Shown: positions 36,509 through 45,646, counted from the stretch's first letter. The stretch: DNA of 64,000 bases from Aquimarina sp. ERC-38 (GCF_026222555.1 NZ_CP098511.1:3019501-3083500); one strand, 5' to 3'. Program-made: numbers and translations. The notes: generated by a model from the sequence alone, not told the origin.

Positions 36509-37027
36509 CTATTCAAAACCATTTATATTCAGATGTAACTTATTGTAAACATCCTTAATATCACTAAAATCAATATCTAAGTCCTGACTAATTATATTTG
36601 CTGGTACTGTTACTATTTGAAATACTTGGTTTCGAGTAAATTCAGCACTTAAGGCTGAAGGATCGAGACTTTCAATTAAAATATCTACATCCCTAAAAGT
36701 ATAATTAAATCTATATTGAAGAGAATTATCAATAATTCCATCATTATTTTCATCAAAATTAAACATTGCGGTAGGCAAAGGCTCCCAAACTTCATCTCCA
36801 TTAACTACATTTTCAAGGCGATACACTAAAACCACATCACCTGCTATTAATTCAAAATCAGTTGGTAACGGGAATCCAATTGCAAAATTATTAGATTCAT
36901 TAAATTCTACATTTTCAATTAAGAAATTATTACCAATAGTGTCTGTATCCTCAAAGTCATCATCGCTGGAACAAGAAGTAATAAAGAAGCTTAAACCTAA
37001 TAGTAGTATTCCAAATTTTTTCATCAT
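36509..37027 (-). CDS. Lipoprotein, paralogue of the collagen-like neighbour
   Basis: 172 aa. Lipobox FFITSC with the Cys at 19, followed by an acidic SSDDDFEDTD linker. The mature domain (about 35-150) matches its upstream neighbour closely in sequence order: 'VVLVYRLENVVNGDEVWEPLPTA', 'FDENNDGIIDNSLQYRFNYTFRDVDILIES'. The family is not recognised. The acidic 'DENNDGIID' stretch resembles a calcium-binding loop. An acidic tail with 'DLDIDFSDIKDVYNKLHL' ends the protein. Both genes run in the same direction 33 bp apart, a clear tandem duplication. Confidence 0.82.
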   Translation of the reverse strand: MMKKFGILLLGLSFFITSCSSDDDFEDTDTIGNNFLIENVEFNESNNFAIGFPLPTDFELIAGDVVLVYRLENVVNGDEVWEPLPTAMFNFDENNDGIIDNSLQYRFNYTFRDVDILIESLDPSALSAEFTRNQVFQIVTVPANIISQDLDIDFSDIKDVYNKLHLNINGFE

Positions 37028-37060
37028 TTTATTTTTAAGTTAAGTAAAAGTATTTTGTTT

Positions 37061-37657
37061 TTAGTAAAGTGCTTTTTTAATAATATCTTTCTCTGCAATG
37101 CTATACAACTTCATAAGTTCCTCTAAAGAAGTGGTTTTAGTATTCTTAGTACTTCCAAAAACAGCAGGAACTACAGCAATTCTAAAAACCTGATCATTTG
37201 TAAACTCTTCACCTAAAGCTATGGGATCATCACTTTCAATAAGTATATCTACATCATCAAAGGTAAAATTATATCGATATTGTAAAAAACCATCGTCAAT
37301 GCCGTCATTATTATCATCAAAGTAGATAGTGGCGGTTGGTAGGGGCTCCCAAACAGCTTTTCCATCAATAACATCCTCTAGCCTATACACAAAAACAATA
37401 TCTGTCTCAGGCACAGCTTGTGGAAATGCAAAATTAATTCCAAAGTTATTTGCTTCGTCAAAATTTACCGATTCGATTTCGTATATCTGAGTCAAGGTAT
37501 CTCCGTCTCTTCCATCTTGTCCGTCCTGACCATCTCTTCCATTTTGACCGTCTCTTCCATCAAAACCATCTCTTCCGGGTAAACCCTCCGGTCCTTCACA
37601 AGACCAGTTTCCTATGACGAGCAAGGAAATAAACAATAATTGCATTAATTTTCTCAT
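37061..37657 (-). CDS. Lipoprotein with collagen-like Gly-X-Y stretch
   Basis: 198 aa. The lipobox is IGNWSC; right after the Cys come about ten Gly-X-Y triplets (GPEGLPGRDGFDGRDGQNG, then RDGQDGQDGRDG) that should form a short collagen-like or flexible stalk. The mature domain matches the neighbour at 36509: 'DIVFVYRLEDVIDGKAVWEPLPTA', 'DDNNDGIDDGFLQYRYNFTFDDVDILIESDDP'. The collagen segment is missing in the neighbour, so it was gained or lost after duplication. It is probably displayed on an outer membrane face. Confidence 0.85.
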   Translation of the reverse strand: MRKLMQLLFISLLVIGNWSCEGPEGLPGRDGFDGRDGQNGRDGQDGQDGRDGDTLTQIYEIESVNFDEANNFGINFAFPQAVPETDIVFVYRLEDVIDGKAVWEPLPTATIYFDDNNDGIDDGFLQYRYNFTFDDVDILIESDDPIALGEEFTNDQVFRIAVVPAVFGSTKNTKTTSLEELMKLYSIAEKDIIKKALY

Positions 37658-37729
37658 AATTCAAAATTTTATAGTGAGTCAACAAGTGTTAAACAATTAC
37701 TGTTCCATAATTATTTTTACTCCTAATAA

Positions 37730-38125
37730 CTATTCGTTTTTAAAATCAATACTCACTGAATTTACACAGTAGCGTTGTCCGGTTTCCGTAGGTCCATCGT
37801 CAAAAACATGACCAATATGACTTCCGCAGTTCGCACATAAAATTTCAGTTCTGATCATTCCCAGAGTGGTATCCCTGATATATTCGATGGAACCTTCTAC
37901 GGATTTATCAAAGCTAGGCCACCCGCAACCGGAATCAAACTTTGAAGTACTGTCAAACAATACGGAATCACAAGCTTTACATTTATAAGCACCGTCTTCT
38001 TTATGTAAATTATATTTACCGGTAAAGGGTCGCTCCGTTCCTTTTTGCCTTAACACCCGATATTCTTCTTCAGAAAGTTTCTCTTTCCATTCTTTTTCGC
38101 TCAGCTTATACTTATAGCTACTCAT
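37730..38125 (-). CDS. msrB: Peptide methionine-R-sulfoxide reductase, cytosolic
   Basis: 131 aa, no signal peptide. The zinc Cys pairs C49/C52 and C97/C100, catalytic C120 (QRYCVNS) and the resolving C67 (SGCGWPSF) are all in place. It reduces methionine-R-sulfoxide in proteins using thioredoxin. It is followed, 5 bp upstream in transcription order, by a second MsrB with a signal peptide, so the two were probably made by duplication and act in two compartments. Confidence 0.95.
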   Translation of the reverse strand: MSSYKYKLSEKEWKEKLSEEEYRVLRQKGTERPFTGKYNLHKEDGAYKCKACDSVLFDSTSKFDSGCGWPSFDKSVEGSIEYIRDTTLGMIRTEILCANCGSHIGHVFDDGPTETGQRYCVNSVSIDFKNE

Positions 38126-38130
38126 ACTAA

Positions 38131-38622
38131 TTATTCTGTTTCTGGTTTAAAATGAAGGGCATCCCCATTAATACAATGTCTCTTTCCAGTTGTTTCTCTA
38201 GGTCCATCGCTAAAAACATGTCCTAAATGACCCCCACAGGTGGCACAAAGCAGTTCTGTACGGGCATAGCCTAGTTTATGGTCTACATCTGTGATCACTG
38301 CGTCTTCTACGGGCCGGTCAAAACTAGGCCATCCGGTACCGCTATCAAATTTATATTTGGTTTTATACAAAGGGGACTGGCATCCGGCACAAACAAAGGT
38401 TCCGGCTTCTTTAATATTATTAAGGGGGCTACTAAACGGCACTTCGGTTCCGGCCTGACGTAGAATATAAAATTCCCTATTGGTCAAAACCTCTTTCCAC
38501 TCTTCGGTTGTTTTTTCTACTTTAAACGTACGTGCTTCTTTATTTTTCTCACTACCCTTTTGGGCAATACCATTACAACTGATAAATAAGAGGAGCAAGG
38601 TACCTGCTAGTATATGTTTCAT
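38131..38622 (-). CDS. msrB: Exported peptide methionine-R-sulfoxide reductase
   Basis: 163 aa. An N-terminal export signal ([21 protein letters not shown]; Cys16 could be lipidated) precedes the MsrB domain. Zinc cysteines C78/C81 and C126/C129 and catalytic C150 (KRHCING) are kept, but the usual resolving Cys in SGCGWPSF is Thr96 (SGTGWPSF). It must therefore recycle by another Cys or an external reductant. The envelope location suits repair of periplasmic or surface proteins. It is the first gene of the msrB pair. Confidence 0.93.
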   Translation of the reverse strand: MKHILAGTLLLLFISCNGIAQKGSEKNKEARTFKVEKTTEEWKEVLTNREFYILRQAGTEVPFSSPLNNIKEAGTFVCAGCQSPLYKTKYKFDSGTGWPSFDRPVEDAVITDVDHKLGYARTELLCATCGGHLGHVFSDGPRETTGKRHCINGDALHFKPETE

Positions 38623-38653
38623 ATATAAAATTTTAAAAATCGAAATGCAATAA

Positions 38654-39547
38654 TCAGACCGTATTAACTTTTACAGTCTCTTCTTCTTTTATAAAATTAA
38701 GGATTGCATCAATAACGGAAGGATTTCCTAGGATTTTACGATGTCCCAGTCTCTCAGTAAGGATTAATTGACTATTTGTAAGGGCGGCATGAATAGAAGT
38801 AGCTGCTTCGTAAGACACATCAACGTCATCCTTGTCATGAATGACTAAGGTAGGGATCGATACCTTTGTAGCGGATACGGCACCAGAATAGTTGTTTAAA
38901 TCTTCACCGAATTTCCGGTCAAAATATTTTTTCATTCGTACTCCGGTACTGTATTGCAATTGCATGTTTTTAGCAAAATCATTAGTAATCTCCGTAATAC
39001 TATCCGCCGTTCCGATAATGACCAATTTCCGTAAAGTAAGGTCTTCTCCTCCAGCTTTTAGAAGCGACATTCCGCCAAGCGAATGACCGATCGCGATATC
39101 AAACGGACCGTATTGTTTTTGTAATTGATGAATACTTTCAATAAAAAAAGGCATCATACTTATTTTCCCCGGAGCCTCTCCATGTGCCGGAGCATCAAAA
39201 CTAACTACGCCATACCCTTCTTTGACTAATACATCTGCAATTTTAGCTAGTTGGGTGCCGGTACCTGACCAGCCATGTACCAATAGTGCTTTTTTACCCC
39301 TTTGTAGATTACCGTATTGATATACTTTAATCTGCTGATTTATTTTTGGTACCGCTATAAGTTCTTTTTTACTTTTGCTGTACATTTTTTCCTCCCGTTT
39401 TGGCCTTTTATATTTAAAAGGGGTAAGAAATAAACGAGCAGCAAAGCGTGTAGCCAGAAATGGGGAAATACGTTCTAACAGTTTTCCTAGTTTTACCAAT
39501 CTTTTGGGAATCAAAAGGCTTTGTACCGGGATTTTACTGTTTTTCAT
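38654..39547 (-). CDS. Alpha/beta-hydrolase family protein
   Basis: 297 aa. Nucleophile elbow GHSLGG (154-159, Ser156), oxyanion segment LLVHGWSGTG (88-97), acidic residue in 'HDKDDVDV' and His in 'RLGHRKIL' complete the triad. A short basic/hydrophobic N-terminus (ARLFLTPFKYKRPKREEKM) could associate with membrane. The substrate is unknown; the fold fits esterases or hydrolases of small esters. It runs in the same direction as the msrB pair, 31 bp upstream of it. Confidence 0.88.
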   Translation of the reverse strand: MKNSKIPVQSLLIPKRLVKLGKLLERISPFLATRFAARLFLTPFKYKRPKREEKMYSKSKKELIAVPKINQQIKVYQYGNLQRGKKALLVHGWSGTGTQLAKIADVLVKEGYGVVSFDAPAHGEAPGKISMMPFFIESIHQLQKQYGPFDIAIGHSLGGMSLLKAGGEDLTLRKLVIIGTADSITEITNDFAKNMQLQYSTGVRMKKYFDRKFGEDLNNYSGAVSATKVSIPTLVIHDKDDVDVSYEAATSIHAALTNSQLILTERLGHRKILGNPSVIDAILNFIKEEETVKVNTV

Positions 39548-39734
39548 AAGTTTTACTACATCTTAATTAAGTAAAATTAAAAATTACAAAATAGGGCAAT
39601 ACTACATTTATGATATATTAACAGTTTTTCCGGAAATTGTGAATTAATGTCGTTGTCACAAGACAAAAACCTAACGAAAGCTTCAGTTTTTATATTTTAA
39701 CGATAATTTCCATGTAAAACCTTTTTAAAGTCCG

Positions 39735-39742
39735 TAAGTTTG
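39735..39742 (+). promoter_or_regulatory. Candidate -7 box of the DEAH helicase gene
   Basis: TAAGTTTG fits TAnnTTTG and lies 25 bp before the ATG at 39768. No -33 TTG is found at suitable spacing. Confidence 0.3.
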
Positions 39743-39767
39743 TAGCTTGCTTTTTAACCGAAGATGC

Positions 39768-41285
39768 ATGGCAACACTACCAACCCAAATTGACAATTAC
39801 AAAGAAGAAAAGGTACTCTACGACTACCAGGAACGGGATATCGAAAAGATATTCAGTCGGCTGGAAGAGTTTAAGGAAGACTATAATTTATTGTATCAAC
39901 TACCTACCGGAGGGGGAAAAACAGTTATTTTCTCTGAAATTGTACGACGTTATATCAAACAATCCAATAAGAAGGTGGTTGTATTGACGCATCGTATTGA
40001 ATTGTGTGGGCAGACCTCGCGAATGCTTACCGAATTTAATGTTAAAAATAAGATTATTAGCAGTAGTGTAAAAACACTAGAAGATCAAGGGGAATACATG
40101 TGTTTTGTAGCCATGGTAGAAACCTTGAATAATCGCCTGAATGAAGATCAGCTGGAATTAAATGATATCGGGATGGTAATTATTGATGAGGCGCATTACA
40201 ATTCCTTCCGTAAGTTATTTAAGTTTTTTAAAAACTGTTTTATCCTGGGCGTTACTGCGACTCCACTTAGTTCCAATATGAAAATGCCGATGAAGGATAA
40301 TTACCAGGAACTTATTGTGGGTGATACTATCCTGGCACTGATTAAAAAAGGATTTTTAGCCAAACCGGTTACCTATACCTATGATGTAGGATTAGGTTCG
40401 TTAAAAATAGGGATGAATGGGGACTATACGGTAAAATCTTCTGAAGATTTGTATACCAATGCACTGATGCAGACTAAGCTGTTAGCTGCTTATGAAGAAC
40501 GGGCTAAAGGGAAAAAAACCTTAATATTTAATAACGGTATCAATACGTCCATCCAGGTTTATGATACGTTTAAAAGAGCTGGTTATCCGGTCAGGCATTT
40601 GGATAATACCAATAGTAAGCAAGAACGGGCTAGTATTCTGGAATGGTTTCATAAAACCAAAGATGCCGTTTTATCTTCGGTAAGTATATTGACCACCGGA
40701 TTTGACGAACCCTCTGTAGAAACCGTTATTTTAAATCGGGCAACCAAGTCGTTAACCCTTTATTTTCAAATGATTGGTAGGGGATCACGTATTTTTAAAG
40801 GGAAAGAAGAATTCTCTATTATCGATATGGGTAATAATACGGCCAGGTTCGGGTTATGGAGTGGAGAAATTGATTGGCAATCTATCTTTAGGTCTCCCGA
40901 TTTTTATTATGATAACCTGGTAAGTGATGATGAAATCGAACGTAATTTTAAGTACGTAATGCCCGATGAGATTAGAAAAGAATTTGCAAACTCAACAGAT
41001 ATTAGTTTTGATATCGAATCTGCTTATTCGGATACTAAAAAATACAATTTGCGTAGTAAAAGCGTACTTGAAAAATCTATTGAACAGCATGCACGCATGT
41101 GTGTTGAAAATAGCGAAGATGTATTTGACGCCCGGATATTAAGTAAATTATTAGATAAAGATATTGAATACCGGGTACGGCGTTATTCGTATTGTATTAG
41201 TAAGAGTACTAAAAATTACAGGGATTGGTTAGAAGAAGACTATAACCGTAAATTGCGTTCTAAAATCAACGAATTATTCCGTTAA
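39768..41285 (+). CDS. DEAD/DEAH-box helicase (SSL2-like superfamily 2)
   Basis: 505 aa from the ATG at 39768; a TTG seven codons upstream is possible but lies in the promoter region. Motif I PTGGGKT (46-52), motif II DEAH (140-143), motif III GVTATP and motif VI MIGRGSR are intact. The C-terminal 130 residues are specific to this group. The architecture resembles the XPB/RecG-related 'SSL2' helicases of Bacteroidota with unknown nucleic-acid substrate. It is alone, with a dispersed repeat in the next gap. Confidence 0.9.
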   Translation: MATLPTQIDNYKEEKVLYDYQERDIEKIFSRLEEFKEDYNLLYQLPTGGGKTVIFSEIVRRYIKQSNKKVVVLTHRIELCGQTSRMLTEFNVKNKIISSSVKTLEDQGEYMCFVAMVETLNNRLNEDQLELNDIGMVIIDEAHYNSFRKLFKFFKNCFILGVTATPLSSNMKMPMKDNYQELIVGDTILALIKKGFLAKPVTYTYDVGLGSLKIGMNGDYTVKSSEDLYTNALMQTKLLAAYEERAKGKKTLIFNNGINTSIQVYDTFKRAGYPVRHLDNTNSKQERASILEWFHKTKDAVLSSVSILTTGFDEPSVETVILNRATKSLTLYFQMIGRGSRIFKGKEEFSIIDMGNNTARFGLWSGEIDWQSIFRSPDFYYDNLVSDDEIERNFKYVMPDEIRKEFANSTDISFDIESAYSDTKKYNLRSKSVLEKSIEQHARMCVENSEDVFDARILSKLLDKDIEYRVRRYSYCISKSTKNYRDWLEEDYNRKLRSKINELFR

Positions 41286-41325
41286 AAAGCTTTTGGTCAT
41301 TTTTACGGTGACATCTTGCATAATA

Positions 41326-41396
41326 ATTGGTCTTGAATCTTAATTCTGGAAGCGATAGCGACCTGCCCGTCTTAAGCGGGTCTAGAATCTTTACTC
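41326..41396 (+). repeat. Dispersed palindromic repeat, copy B
   Basis: Close to the fullest form: left part with AATTCTGGAAGCGATAGCGA, central GC hairpin CCTGCCCGTCTTAAGCGGG, right part TCTAGAATCTTTACTC. The outer arms around GATTCTAGA/TCTAGAATC are partly degenerate here. It is oriented opposite to copy C (43093-43163) and lies on the other side of the RlmI-like gene. Confidence 0.85.
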
Positions 41397-41487
41397 AGGC
41401 CTAATGTTATTATATAATTGTTCCAAATTGACCCAATGCCGTATTCGGTACCTATTCTATAATTTAATTTATTAATACCAGAAAGGT

Positions 41488-42708
41488 ATGATTCTATTAC
41501 CGGAAATTGAAACTAATACAATCGCGGTAAAGATTACCAATAAAGCTGAAAAAAAGGTTCGACAGCGACATCCCTGGATTTTTGACGGAAGTATTACCAA
41601 ACAGAATAGGGAAGGAGTATCGGGAGATTTGGCTATCCTTTATAGTCAAAAGTCTAAAAAATTACTCGCTGTTGGTCTTTGGGATCAGGAAAGTCCGATA
41701 CGAATTAAATTGATCGAATTTTTAAAACCGGTTCGCCTTACTAAAGAATGGTTCCGAAATACGGTAGCTAAAGCTTTTAAAAAAAGAGAAGAATTATTAC
41801 AAACAGATACCAATGCGTATCGACTGCTATTTGGTGAAAATGATCAAATGCCGGGTTTTATTGCGGATGTATATAATAGAGTTATTGTTATCAAATTATA
41901 TTCGGCTTGCTGGTTTCCTTATCTAAAAGATATTCTTGAAGTTTTACAGGAAATCCCAAACGTTCAAACCGGGGTGCTCCGACTTAGCCGTAAATTACAA
42001 TCTTACTCTCAGAAAAACTACGGTTTAATAGATGGCACTATTCTATTTGGAATCCTTGACAATCCTACTATCATTTTTAAAGAACATGGCATTCAATTTT
42101 CAGCAAATGTTATTGACGGACATAAAACCGGATATTTTCTGGATCATCGGGAAAACCGAAGGAAGGTGGGTATACTATCTCAGAATAAATCGGTACTGGA
42201 CGTTTTCTCGTATGCAGGAGGTTTCTCCGTACATGCTTTAGCCGGGGGAGCTGCCTCGGTTATCAGTATAGATATTAGTAAACAGGCCTTACTACTTGCT
42301 GAACAAAATGCAAGTCTAAATCAACACCAGGGTACACATACCACTATCGCTAAAGATGCTTTTGTAGCCTTAGCATCCCTAAAAAAAGAACAACGACAAT
42401 TTGATATCGTAGTCATTGACCCACCGGCATTTGCAAAAAAAGAAAGTGAGGTAATCAAAGCCATACAAATGTACCGCCGATTAACAAAATTAGGAGCTGC
42501 TTTAGTTAAGAAAAACGGGATTCTAGTAATGGCTTCTTGTTCTTCAAGAGTTACTAGAGAAGTCTTTTATACCGAAGTAGAGAATACTTTAATACATTCA
42601 GGTTATACCTTTACAATTCTAGAAAAAACAGCTCATGACACGGATCATCCCATCACTTTCCCTGAAGGGGCTTACCTTAAAACTGGCTATTATCGGATCG
42701 ATTCTTAA
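41488..42708 (+). CDS. RlmI-like class I rRNA (cytosine-C5) methyltransferase
   Basis: 406 aa. An N-terminal PUA domain (about 10-85, 'AEKKVRQRHPWIFDGSI') and a C-terminal Rossmann methyltransferase ('VLDVFSYAGGFSVHALAGGAASVISIDI', 'DIVVIDPPAFAK', catalytic-type 'MASCSSRV') match the RlmI family that methylates 23S rRNA C1962. Identity to the E. coli enzyme cannot be judged here, so the exact target base is uncertain. It stands alone between inverted copies of the dispersed repeat. Confidence 0.9.
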   Translation: MILLPEIETNTIAVKITNKAEKKVRQRHPWIFDGSITKQNREGVSGDLAILYSQKSKKLLAVGLWDQESPIRIKLIEFLKPVRLTKEWFRNTVAKAFKKREELLQTDTNAYRLLFGENDQMPGFIADVYNRVIVIKLYSACWFPYLKDILEVLQEIPNVQTGVLRLSRKLQSYSQKNYGLIDGTILFGILDNPTIIFKEHGIQFSANVIDGHKTGYFLDHRENRRKVGILSQNKSVLDVFSYAGGFSVHALAGGAASVISIDISKQALLLAEQNASLNQHQGTHTTIAKDAFVALASLKKEQRQFDIVVIDPPAFAKKESEVIKAIQMYRRLTKLGAALVKKNGILVMASCSSRVTREVFYTEVENTLIHSGYTFTILEKTAHDTDHPITFPEGAYLKTGYYRIDS

Positions 42709-42821
42709 TTCAAGGCATTACAAAATGTGAATAACCTTTTAATAACCTGTAGGTATAGCATACCATAGCTGTATTCTAAAAGTATATTTTTAAGCTTATA
42801 AACCAAACGGGTAAAAATAGT

Positions 42822-43040
42822 TTGAGAACTACTGCTACTATAGAAGAGATGACGTCTGCTTATGTACTTTTTACAGATACGGAGACGTATGTCGTAGAGT
42901 ATCTTCTAGGAGAATTGATACTCTCCAATAGTATTAGCGAAGCCCTGGTTTTTACGAATGAATTACAGGCTTTACGCTTTAAACAGTTATTGTTTCAGGA
43001 ATGTCAACTGACTACAAGTGTAAATACATATATTGGGTAA
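42822..43040 (+). CDS. Small protein of unknown function
   Basis: 72 aa from the TTG at 42822 or 63 aa from an ATG at 42849; neither has a good ribosome site. The sequence (EEMTSAYVLFTDTETYVVEY, later EALVFTNELQALRFKQLL) predicts a helix-strand mixture with a helical C-terminal half. It is not recognised and could be a conserved flavobacterial small protein. Confidence 0.5.
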   Translation: MRTTATIEEMTSAYVLFTDTETYVVEYLLGELILSNSISEALVFTNELQALRFKQLLFQECQLTTSVNTYIG

Positions 43041-43092
43041 AAACTTCTTTCTACAATACGTTAGCAGGAATGTTCTAAAATTGTTAATATCA

Positions 43093-43163
43093 GGTAAAGA
43101 TTCTAGACCCGCCTGCAGACGGGCAGGTCGCTATCACTTCTAGAACCAAGAACCAGGACTAAT
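43093..43163 (-). repeat. Dispersed palindromic repeat, copy C (inverted)
   Basis: Read on the minus strand it gives the clearest full form: left ATTAGTCCTGGTTCTTGG then TTCTAGAAGTGATAGCGA, central hairpin CCTGCCCGTCTGCAGGCGGG and right TCTAGAATCTTTACC. It is the best template for searching further copies genome-wide. Confidence 0.85.
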
Positions 43164-43304
43164 TTATTATACTATTGAAAATTAATTACTTTAGAAAGTT
43201 AAAAAAGTAGTTTCTAAAATTTTAAAGTTTGGGACTCCTTATTTTAATTTTACTATACTTTATAAATTTTCATTTATTAACTGACCTACTAATGTTTTAA
43301 ATAA

Positions 43305-43332
43305 AAAAGAACGGCTATCTGCCGTTCTTTTT
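43305..43332 (-). terminator. Terminator of the second OmpA-family lipoprotein gene
   Basis: AAAAAGAACGGC pairs with GCCGTTCTTTTT over 12 bp around the 5-nt loop TATCT. It is placed 21 bp beyond the minus-strand stop and, with runs on both sides, may act both ways. Confidence 0.9.
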
Positions 43333-43352
43333 ACTAGATATTTTATAAGAAA

Positions 43353-44186
43353 TTATTCATTAGCTCCAATCATGGCAAAGAACTTATCCAAGTCCGGTAA
43401 CAAAACAATTCGGGTTCTACGATTAGCAGCCATATTTTCTTTATTATCATTAGGCACTAAAGGTTTATAACTACTTCTTCCGGAAGCAATTAATTTTGCA
43501 GGGTCCACATCATATTTATTTTGTAATAAACGAGCAATAGAAGTAGCTCTTTTTACGCTTAAATCCCAATTATCTCGTAAATCAGGTGTGTTGATGGTTT
43601 TAGAATCCGTATGACCTTCAATCATTACCTCCAGACTAGGCTCGGAATTAATTACGCTAGCTAATTTTTCTAATAACTCAGAAGCTTTATTACTTACTCT
43701 ATAACTTCCGCTATTGAATAAAAGTTTATCAGAGATTGATAACATAACCACAGTTTCATCAATATCTACTGAGATATCTTCATCATCTTTAATGCTTGCA
43801 TCTAGCGAATTCATGAGATTTTGAGAAACTGCAACATTCATAGAGTCTTTTAAAGTTTGCGCGCCCTCCAGTTTAGCCGGATCTACATTAGCTAAAGCAG
43901 CACTCATTCTGTCCTTCTGATTTTTAGAAATGACCAGATTGTCTACTTTTACTAATTTTTCATTATTAGAATCAGTCAGCGTATTGATTTTATTATTGTA
44001 TTCTTCAACACGTGCTTCGATGGCAGCAAACTTGGTTTCTAATTCTTCTTTTTCTACGGTAGTCTTTTGTAGATTACTTCTTGTATTATTAAGATCAGTC
44101 TCTAAGGCTACATACTTTTTCTTAGAAACACAGGAGGTCATCAACAATGATCCTGATACTACTAATACGGTGATTACTTTTTTCAT
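43353..44186 (-). CDS. OmpA/MotB-family lipoprotein, second copy
   Basis: 277 aa. Lipobox VSGSLLMTSC with the Cys at 19 and the same VSKKKY start of the mature part as the paralogue at 21070. A coiled coil (about 25-110) leads to the OmpA domain (about 155-260, 'LEVMIEGHTDSKTINTPDLRDNWDLSVKRATSIARLL...ASGRSSYKPLVPNDN...NRRTRIVL'). It should tie the outer membrane to peptidoglycan. A TAGTTTTG -7-like box lies 28-35 bp upstream on the minus strand. Confidence 0.92.
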   Translation of the reverse strand: MKKVITVLVVSGSLLMTSCVSKKKYVALETDLNNTRSNLQKTTVEKEELETKFAAIEARVEEYNNKINTLTDSNNEKLVKVDNLVISKNQKDRMSAALANVDPAKLEGAQTLKDSMNVAVSQNLMNSLDASIKDDEDISVDIDETVVMLSISDKLLFNSGSYRVSNKASELLEKLASVINSEPSLEVMIEGHTDSKTINTPDLRDNWDLSVKRATSIARLLQNKYDVDPAKLIASGRSSYKPLVPNDNKENMAANRRTRIVLLPDLDKFFAMIGANE

Positions 44187-44401
44187 GGTTACTTAATTAC
44201 ATTTATACTACATCAAAACTACAATAACCTTATTTTTATTATAATTTTACCTACTAAACTTTTCAATACAAAAAGTTAAAATATGTTAATTAATTAAAAA
44301 TACCATGCAATATTATTGGTGATTTTTTTTAAAATTCAATGTAAAAAATACCTGGAAAATCGACGAGGAGCCATAATAAACTAATAAAATTACGTAAAAT
44401 A

Positions 44402-45646
44402 TCAGCTTACCAGCATTGGTTCTCGCTGTAGTTGTTTATGTACTATTTCAATCAATAGATTTCGATCATAAGGTTTTAATATATAATCATTAAACCCTGC
44501 TCCGATGATCTGTCGGTTAAGTTGGGTCACATCAACAGCAGTAAGAGCTATAATGGGAGTATCTTTATCAAATTCTCTTATTCTCTTGGTAGTTCCGATT
44601 CCATTAAGTTTTGGCATATTGATATCCATAAGGACTAGATCATACTTATTTTCTTTAACTAGACTGATAGCATCAAAACCATTATCAATTGTAGTACAAA
44701 CAAAACCTTCTGAAGCCATAATTTTTTCGGCAACTAATAAATTTAACCTATTATCATCTACGATTAAAACTTTTGAACTGCGATTGGTTAAGTCTGTTAT
44801 TTGTCTGGGTTCTGCTTCTAAAGCTTCCATAGGGACTATAAAAGCATATTCAGAACCGGAGATTTCATCTTGGTTCACCATAATTTCGCCATTCAATGTA
44901 TCTACTAGTTTATTGACAATAGTAGCATTCAGTCCGGTTCCCAGGTAGGCATATTTAGCCGTATCTAAATCCGAAAATTCTTCATAAAGCGTTTTTTCTG
45001 CTTCTTTGCTTAAATCATTTCCGTCATGACTGACTTTAAATACTAAGGTATACGTACTATTTTCTTGTTTGGCATTTTCAACATGAATATATACATTTCC
45101 ATTTCGGGTAAAGCGTAAAGCATTATTGATGAGATTCATAAGTACCTGACTTATCATAGACTTATCAGTAATCAAATGTTCCGGTAGACTAGGGTCGATC
45201 TCGAGGTGAATAGTATTGTTTTTAGTAACACCAACATAATTAAAAGAATTAACAATTTCGTGAATAACTTCTTTGATAGGCGTTGATTTTTTATTGAGTT
45301 CAATCTTATTTGAATTCAAAAAGTTTACGTGTAAAACGTTGTTAATTAGATTAAACAGATAAGAACTTGTAAATTTGAGTGATTTTAAATGTTTTGAATG
45401 AGCCATAGCTTCTGACTGTTCAGATAGTAAATTAGTCAAACCCATAATACCGTATAAGGGTGTTCGCAATTCCTGACTTACCTGTGCTATAAATTCCTGG
45501 CTTAACTGGAACTCTTTGTTAGTAGACTTAATAGTTGTACTTAATTGGTTGTTTTTTAATTTTAGTTTTTTAAAAGCCATAAAAAGTATAGCCAACACCA
45601 TAAAAAGTAAGAAAATAACTACATATAAATAAATTTCTAAGGCCAT
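44402..45646 (-). CDS. Hybrid sensor kinase/response regulator with an inactive-looking kinase core
   Basis: 414 aa. One N-terminal transmembrane helix (about 5-24), a HisKA-type dimerisation helix pair, a HATPase_c-like domain (about 160-275) and a receiver domain (about 292-405). In the H-box the phospho-accepting His is Gln58 (QVSQELRTPLYGIMG). The ATP lid is also altered: the usual DxGxG of G1 is 'VSHDGN' (205-210) and the G2 box reads GTGLNATI rather than GTGLGL. The receiver keeps Asp297/298, the phospho-acceptor Asp341, Thr369 and Lys391. This predicts a pseudokinase that scaffolds or is phosphorylated by another kinase, not a normal autophosphorylating hybrid. Confidence 0.85.
   Translation of the reverse strand: MALEIYLYVVIFLLFMVLAILFMAFKKLKLKNNQLSTTIKSTNKEFQLSQEFIAQVSQELRTPLYGIMGLTNLLSEQSEAMAHSKHLKSLKFTSSYLFNLINNVLHVNFLNSNKIELNKKSTPIKEVIHEIVNSFNYVGVTKNNTIHLEIDPSLPEHLITDKSMISQVLMNLINNALRFTRNGNVYIHVENAKQENSTYTLVFKVSHDGNDLSKEAEKTLYEEFSDLDTAKYAYLGTGLNATIVNKLVDTLNGEIMVNQDEISGSEYAFIVPMEALEAEPRQITDLTNRSSKVLIVDDNRLNLLVAEKIMASEGFVCTTIDNGFDAISLVKENKYDLVLMDINMPKLNGIGTTKRIREFDKDTPIIALTAVDVTQLNRQIIGAGFNDYILKPYDRNLLIEIVHKQLQREPMLVS

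Larger units (their letters stand above)
43041..43352. other. Intergenic region with repeat copy C and a terminator
   Basis: No gene. It contains the dispersed repeat (43093-43163) and a terminator (43305-43332), both listed; the remainder is AT-rich without visible structure. Confidence 0.6.
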
